From Coriobacteriales bacterium (lineage in GTDB: Bacteria; Actinomycetota; Coriobacteriia; Coriobacteriales; UBA8131), in NCBI GenBank assembly GCA_031272005.1, contig JAISUQ010000173.1, positions 1-12,193 of the forward strand: a stretch of 12,193 nucleotides of DNA, given 5' to 3'. Under the pieces are notes generated by a model. That model had not been told where the DNA came from and searched no databases. It worked only from the letters and a program-made list of their open reading frames with translations. Within the stretch, counting starts at the first letter, position 1. Every line of letters starts with the position of its first letter. Positions 9,047 through 12,193 of the stretch are shown piece by piece. The position numbers and the translations under genes are program-made.

Positions 9047-9373
9047 TCACAACCCGGCTTTACCGGTGGAAACGGTGTAGGCTTCCTCCACCGGGCTGAC
9101 AAAGATGCGGCCATCGCCGAAGTTGCCGCTCTCGCCGGTACGGGCAGAATCCATGATGACCTTGATGGCATCCTCGCTGTCCTCATCGCCGACCACCAGC
9201 AGCAGCAGCTCCTTGGGAATCTCATCGTAGACCACGTCGCCGACTTTGACGCCCATCTGGCGGCCGCGGCCAAAGACGCTCATCTTGGTGATTGCCGGAA
9301 ATCCGGCCGAAAGCAGCTCTTTCATGACGGCCGGGACCTTCTCCGGCCGGATAATCGCTCGTATCAGTTGCAT
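9047..9373 (-). CDS. nifI1: Nitrogenase-specific PII-like regulator NifI1
   Basis: First member of the NifI1/NifI2 pair that controls nitrogenase activity post-translationally in anaerobes. The 108-residue protein has the PII fold signature: MQLIRAIIRPEKV, FPAITKMSVFGRGRQMG, ELLLLVVGDEDSEDAIKVIM and the C-terminal GDGRIFVSPVEEAYTVSTG. Its T-loop is short, as usual for NifI1. Unlike GlnB it does not show the usual context of the uridylylated tyrosine, so control by GlnD is not expected. ATG 9373 is preceded by GGGATAGGA. It begins 18 bases after the nifH stop and overlaps the start region of nifI2. Confidence 0.95.
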   Translation of the reverse strand: MQLIRAIIRPEKVPAVMKELLSAGFPAITKMSVFGRGRQMGVKVGDVVYDEIPKELLLLVVGDEDSEDAIKVIMDSARTGESGNFGDGRIFVSPVEEAYTVSTGKAGL

Positions 9374-9391
9374 TTTCCTATCCCTTCTGAA

Positions 9392-10216
<825 letters not shown>

Positions 10217-10253
10217 GTTGCTCCTCCTTCTTCTCTCTTTTGCCTTGGGAAAC

Positions 10254-10298
10254 GAAAAAGCCCGCACTTCAAGCCATACTTCAGCTGGAGGTGCGGGC
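10254..10298 (-). terminator. Intrinsic terminator in the nifH leader
   Basis: On the minus strand, GCCCGCAC (10291-10298) pairs perfectly with GTGCGGGC (10260-10267), and part of the 23-base middle can pair further. A run of five T follows at once (10255-10259). It lies about 25 bases upstream of the nifH Shine-Dalgarno sequence, so when formed it would stop transcription before nifH. The 5' arm overlaps the second ANTAR-type hairpin (10295-10308), so the two structures exclude each other. Confidence 0.8.
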
Positions 10299-10308
10299 CA
10301 CGTTGCCC
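10295..10308 (-). promoter_or_regulatory. ANTAR-type hairpin 2 (P2), overlapping the terminator
   Basis: GGGC, six-base loop AACGTG, GCCC. The loop has A at position 1 and G at position 4, as known for ANTAR target RNAs. The four-pair stem is short, but all pairs are G-C. Its 3' arm (10295-10298) is also the first half of the terminator's 5' arm, the layout described for EutV-type antitermination. Confidence 0.65.
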
Positions 10309-10314
10309 TGTTAC

Positions 10315-10345
10315 CAGGCCGGATTCTGCCGAGTCATCCCGCCTG
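10315..10345 (-). promoter_or_regulatory. Spacer hairpin between the two ANTAR-type hairpins
   Basis: On the minus strand, CAGGC pairs with GCCTG and, inside a G-G mismatch, GGAT pairs with ATCC around an 11-base loop. It fills most of the 42 bases between hairpins 1 and 2 and would bring them close together. Its loop does not match the ANTAR pattern. Role inferred. Confidence 0.4.
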
Positions 10346-10350
10346 TCTGC

Positions 10351-10370
10351 GCCAGACATCATTGTCTGAC
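10351..10370 (-). promoter_or_regulatory. ANTAR-type hairpin 1 (P1) in the nifH leader
   Basis: GTCAGAC, six-base loop AATGAT, GTCTGGC: seven pairs including one G-U. The loop has A1 and G4, the two invariant bases of ANTAR-bound hairpins. It starts within a few bases of the likely transcription start, so the nif transcript would begin with this structure. Confidence 0.7.
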
Positions 10371-10378
10371 CTGAGAAG

Positions 10379-10384
10379 ACTATA
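10379..10384 (-). promoter_or_regulatory. Probable -10 element of the nif operon
   Basis: TATAGT on the minus strand, placing the start of transcription near 10372, directly before hairpin 1. No recognisable -35 lies 16-19 bases upstream, so the promoter is either weak or needs an activator. A dyad GTTATG-N20-CGTAAC (10401-10432) lies just upstream and could be a binding site. The assignment rests on the -10 and its position alone. Confidence 0.4.
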
Positions 10385-10475
10385 CCGCAAAGCTCGCCAG
10401 GTTATGTTTCGGGTGGATTAAAGCTGCGTAACGGCTAAAATGAGAAAAAATGCTGGAGAAAGTCGAAAAAGCCTC

Positions 10476-10506
10476 TTGACTCTCCCCTTACGGGAGGCTT
10501 CAGGAT
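10476..10506 (+). promoter_or_regulatory. MerR-type promoter and operator of the merR-family gene
   Basis: TTGACT (-35, 10476-10481) and CAGGAT (weak -10, 10501-10506) are separated by 19 bases, the overlong spacer typical of promoters activated by MerR proteins through DNA distortion. Between them lies the dyad CTCCC-N5-GGGAG (10482-10496 region). It is 33 bases upstream of the start codon of the regulator itself, so autoregulation is likely. Confidence 0.6.
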
Positions 10507-10538
10507 GGTTGATGTCAGGCCCGGAAAGGAGGTTTGGG

Positions 10539-11363
10539 ATGTACCGGATAGGAGCGTTTTCCAAACTGGGGAAAACCACGGTCAAGACCCTGCGCCACTA
10601 CGACGAATGTGGATTGCTGAAACCGCAGATGATCGACCCCCAAAACGGTTATCGCTACTACACGACCAGCCAGCTGCTGCGACTGCACGATATCGTGGCG
10701 CTGCGGCAGATGGGATTCTCGCTTGCGCAAATTGCCGGGATCATCGATGGCCACGATGACGAGCAATCCCTTCAGGCCCGCCGCGCCGAGCTCGCAGCCG
10801 AACAGCAGACCGCCACGCTGCGCCTGATGCGTATGGACAACTATCTACGTGAGAGAAAAGAGGGATTGAGCATGAGCTATCAAGCTATCATCAAGGAACT
10901 GCCGGGCTGCACCGTCTTCAGCGCCCGGCGCAAACTGGGCAGCTACGCCGATCTGGGTACGGTGATGCCGGCCGTGGGCGCTACCGTCGCCGCTGCCAAC
11001 CCCGACCTGTGCTGCTCGGAGCCGGAGTATTGCTGCATCATCTTCCGCGACGGCGAGTACCGCGAAAGCGACATCGACGTGGAGATCTGCCAGGCTGTGG
11101 AATGCTGCGGCAAGACGCTGACGCCCGGCGAGGACTTCGAGTTCAAGGAGTTGCCGGCGACCACCGTGGTCAGCGTGCTGCACCGCGGCCCCTACTCGAC
11201 CATCGGCGCCGCCTACGGCTACGCCTACGACTGGCTGGAGCGCAACGGCTACACACCCGCCGACGACCCCCGCGAGAGCTATATCGACGGCGTCTGGAAC
11301 TGCGACAGCGAAGCCGACTGGCTGACCGAGCTGCAGATCCCGGTGACGCATTTGCCCCACTGA
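10539..11363 (+). CDS. MerR-family regulator with GyrI-like effector-binding domain
   Basis: Ligand-responsive transcription factor of the BmrR type. Of 274 residues, 1-70 form the MerR winged helix-turn-helix (MYRIGAFSKLGKTTVKTLRH, GYRYYTTSQLLRLHDI), about 75-110 the dimerisation coiled coil, and 113-271 a GyrI/AraC-type effector-binding domain with EYRESDIDVEICQAVE and LHRGPYSTIGAAYGYAYDWL. The effector domain holds nine Cys, including adjacent pairs at 158-159, 165-166 and 189-190. That is unusual and could mean thiol or metal sensitivity rather than a drug ligand; this is speculation. ATG 10539 follows AAAGGAGG (10525-10532); an upstream in-frame ATG at 10440 would run through the promoter and is rejected. 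It is divergent from nifH, with 322 bases between the start codons. No target gene other than itself is visible. Confidence 0.93.
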   Translation: MYRIGAFSKLGKTTVKTLRHYDECGLLKPQMIDPQNGYRYYTTSQLLRLHDIVALRQMGFSLAQIAGIIDGHDDEQSLQARRAELAAEQQTATLRLMRMDNYLRERKEGLSMSYQAIIKELPGCTVFSARRKLGSYADLGTVMPAVGATVAAANPDLCCSEPEYCCIIFRDGEYRESDIDVEICQAVECCGKTLTPGEDFEFKELPATTVVSVLHRGPYSTIGAAYGYAYDWLERNGYTPADDPRESYIDGVWNCDSEADWLTELQIPVTHLPH

Positions 11364-11381
11364 GCCGAGCCGACAACGGAT

Positions 11382-11479
11382 GGCGGGCAGGCCACACCCC
11401 TGCCCGCCAAGGCCCCGGTGTGGCCTCGGTGGAGATGGAGACCTCCACGCCGCCGCACCCCTGCCCGCCAAGGCCCCGG
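11382..11479. repeat. GC-rich repeat cluster: 24-bp direct repeat and inverted repeats
   Basis: Two identical 24-base copies (11395-11418 and 11456-11479) share the core CTGCCCGCCAAGGCCCCGG. The first is preceded by GGCGGGCAG (11382-11390), which pairs with CTGCCCGCC (11400-11408). GGCCACACC (11390-11398) pairs with GGTGTGGCC (11417-11425), giving competing hairpins. A third hairpin, GTGGAG-N7-CTCCAC, lies between the copies. The cluster starts 18 bases after the MerR-family stop. It could end transcription, although no T run follows, or it could be a dispersed repeat. Confidence 0.75.
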
Positions 11480-11545
11480 GCGCCGGATGAGGCGCAAATC
11501 CAAGGGAACGCTGACTGAGTCCCAAAGCAAAGCGAGGCCATGACA

Positions 11546-11637
11546 GCATATCTCCGCCATAATTGTACTATACTAAACATTTTTCGTAGTGCGACGTGCA
11601 TATTTGTTTAGTTTAGTACAATTTTGTTGAGATATGC
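11546..11637. repeat. 92-bp AT-rich palindrome, possible MITE
   Basis: Outer arms GCATATCTC (11546-11554) and GAGATATGC (11629-11637) are perfect inverted copies. Inner arms of 19 bases (11561-11579 and 11605-11623) match at 18 positions and begin AATTGTACTA. Spacers of 6 and 5 bases separate outer and inner arms, and the central loop is 25 bases. It is clearly richer in A+T than its surroundings. It sits between the convergent 3' ends of the MerR- and PadR-family genes, 20 bases from the padR stop. It could be a non-autonomous mobile element or a bidirectional transcription barrier; no obvious target-site duplication is visible. Confidence 0.75.
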
Positions 11638-11657
11638 GCGATGCGGGCTGGCAACTG

Positions 11658-12092
11658 TCAGTGGGCGGAGCACTCCGGGATGGGTGGGGTCTCTATCCCT
11701 AAGGCGCAGGAGGCCTGGTCGCGCAGCTCGTTGATGGTCGTGGTATAGCAGGCCAGTGAGTCGATCCAACGGCGCAACTCGGTGCGGCCCACCTCGGTCA
11801 GGGTAAAGGCCCGCTTGGCCGGGCCGGCCTTGGGGGTCTCCCATTGCGAGGTCACCAGGCCATCGTCCTCCATCTGCTTGAGCAGGCGGTAGATGCCGGT
11901 GGGGTCGGGCTTGGCGCCACCGAACATCGGTGACTCCGCTGCCCTCTGGACGATGGCATAGCCGTGCAGTGGCTCATCCGATGTGGCCAGCACCGTCAGC
12001 ACCGTCGGCTGCGACAGCCGACTGAGCGACTTGGCCAGCTGCGAACAGGCCTTGAGGTCGTTATCGGCCTTGGGATTGCAAAGGTGTGTCAT
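11658..12092 (-). CDS. PadR-family transcriptional regulator
   Basis: Small DNA-binding repressor of 144 residues. The winged-helix domain at about 28-110 shows PTVLTVLATSDEPLHGYAIV, DPTGIYRLLKQMEDDGLVTS, WETPKAGPAKRAFTLTEVG and RTELRRWIDSLACY. A short C-terminal helix follows. Five Cys lie at the ends (5, 16, 115, 129, 141). ATG 12092 has GGGGAG four bases upstream. A dyad overlapping a possible -10 upstream suggests it represses itself. Its ligand and other targets cannot be read from this window: the only neighbours are the convergent MerR-family gene and the right edge. Confidence 0.93.
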   Translation of the reverse strand: MTHLCNPKADNDLKACSQLAKSLSRLSQPTVLTVLATSDEPLHGYAIVQRAAESPMFGGAKPDPTGIYRLLKQMEDDGLVTSQWETPKAGPAKRAFTLTEVGRTELRRWIDSLACYTTTINELRDQASCALGIETPPIPECSAH

Positions 12093-12120
12093 TTTTCTCC
12101 CCGCTCATTCATTACTCGAA

Positions 12121-12142
12121 TACTATAGCAATGATAATAGCA
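12121..12142. promoter_or_regulatory. Candidate PadR operator and promoter
   Basis: TACTAT (12121-12126) and ATAGCA (12137-12142) form an inverted repeat with one mismatch around ten bases, similar in layout to known PadR operators. On the minus strand it overlaps TATAGT (12122-12127), a -10-like element about 30 bases before the padR-family start codon. Confidence 0.45.
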
Positions 12143-12166
12143 GAGAATTGCCATTAGTGTTGGGGG

Positions 12167-12193
12167 GGTTGGAGGTTGGAGGTTGGAGGTTGG
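12167..12193. repeat. Tandem heptamer repeat GGTTGGA, cut by the right edge
   Basis: Three full GGTTGGA units plus GGTTGG, preceded by a run of seven G (12162-12168). The plus strand has many closely spaced GG pairs and could form a two-tier G-quadruplex. The array continues beyond the window. Confidence 0.85.

Noticed and set aside
10217..10267. N-terminal extension of NifH to 10267
   Set aside because: It would run through the terminator T run and the Shine-Dalgarno sequence; NifH proteins begin at the residue encoded at 10216.
10314..10318. Hairpin CCTG-GTAA-CAGG near 10309-10320 as the second ANTAR hairpin
   Set aside because: Its loop has four bases (GNRA type), not the six-base A1/G4 loop; GGGC-AACGTG-GCCC right next to it fits and overlaps the terminator.
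10386..10401. Sigma-54 (-24/-12) promoter for nifH: TGGC followed by TTGC
   Set aside because: Only five bases separate TGGC and TTGC, whereas sigma-54 needs seven, and this spacing is strict. No NifA-type upstream activator sequence was seen either.
10440..10538. N-terminal extension of the MerR-family protein to ATG 10440
   Set aside because: The extension would cover the -35, operator and -10; ATG 10539 has a strong ribosome-binding site and begins the typical MerR helix-turn-helix.
11382..11479. CRISPR array
   Set aside because: Only two copies, with a single 37-base spacing that is itself structured, and no cas genes nearby.

Overview
The window (about 60% G+C by eye) carries a molybdenum nitrogenase operon of the anaerobe type. 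All operon genes lie on the minus strand: nifH, nifI1, nifI2, nifD, nifK, nifE, nifN and a small ANTAR-domain regulator. The order H-I1-I2-D-K-E-N, the two PII-like nifI genes between nifH and nifD, and the roughly 50-residue insertion in NifD all point to an anaerobic diazotroph. A Bacillota lineage (Clostridia or Negativicutes) is most likely. That placement is inferred from family knowledge, not from a database search.

Layout from left to right: (1) positions 1-254 hold the 5' part of an unrecognised minus-strand gene overlapping the end of proS; (2) 238-1971 proS, a full bacterial-type prolyl-tRNA synthetase with a GTG start; (3) 2104-2559 the ANTAR regulator; (4) 2628-10216 the nif structural, PII and cofactor-scaffold genes, packed with overlaps or short gaps; (5) 10217-10538 a divergent control region; (6) 10539-11363 a plus-strand MerR-family regulator with a GyrI-like, cysteine-rich effector domain; (7) 11364-11657 a gene-free convergent region with GC-rich repeats and a 92-bp AT-rich palindrome; (8) 11658-12092 a minus-strand PadR-family regulator; (9) a G-rich heptamer repeat running off the right edge.

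The most interesting signal is in the nifH leader. Read on the minus strand, it contains two hairpins whose six-base loops both have A at position 1 and G at position 4. This is the signature of RNAs bound by ANTAR antiterminators. The second hairpin shares its 3' arm with the 5' arm of an intrinsic terminator placed just before the nifH ribosome-binding site. The last gene of the same operon encodes an ANTAR protein. The sequence therefore suggests that nitrogenase expression is controlled by ANTAR-mediated antitermination, with the antiterminator made from the operon it opens. The receiver half of this ANTAR protein is degenerate: the part that would hold the phospho-acceptor aspartate is replaced by an Ala/Thr/Asp-rich linker.

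The products would work together as follows. NifH reduces NifDK, NifEN is the FeMo-cofactor assembly scaffold, NifI1/NifI2 switch nitrogenase activity off after ammonium addition, and the ANTAR protein would set transcript read-through. nifB, nifV and nifX are not in the window. The MerR and PadR genes have no visible functional tie to nitrogen fixation.
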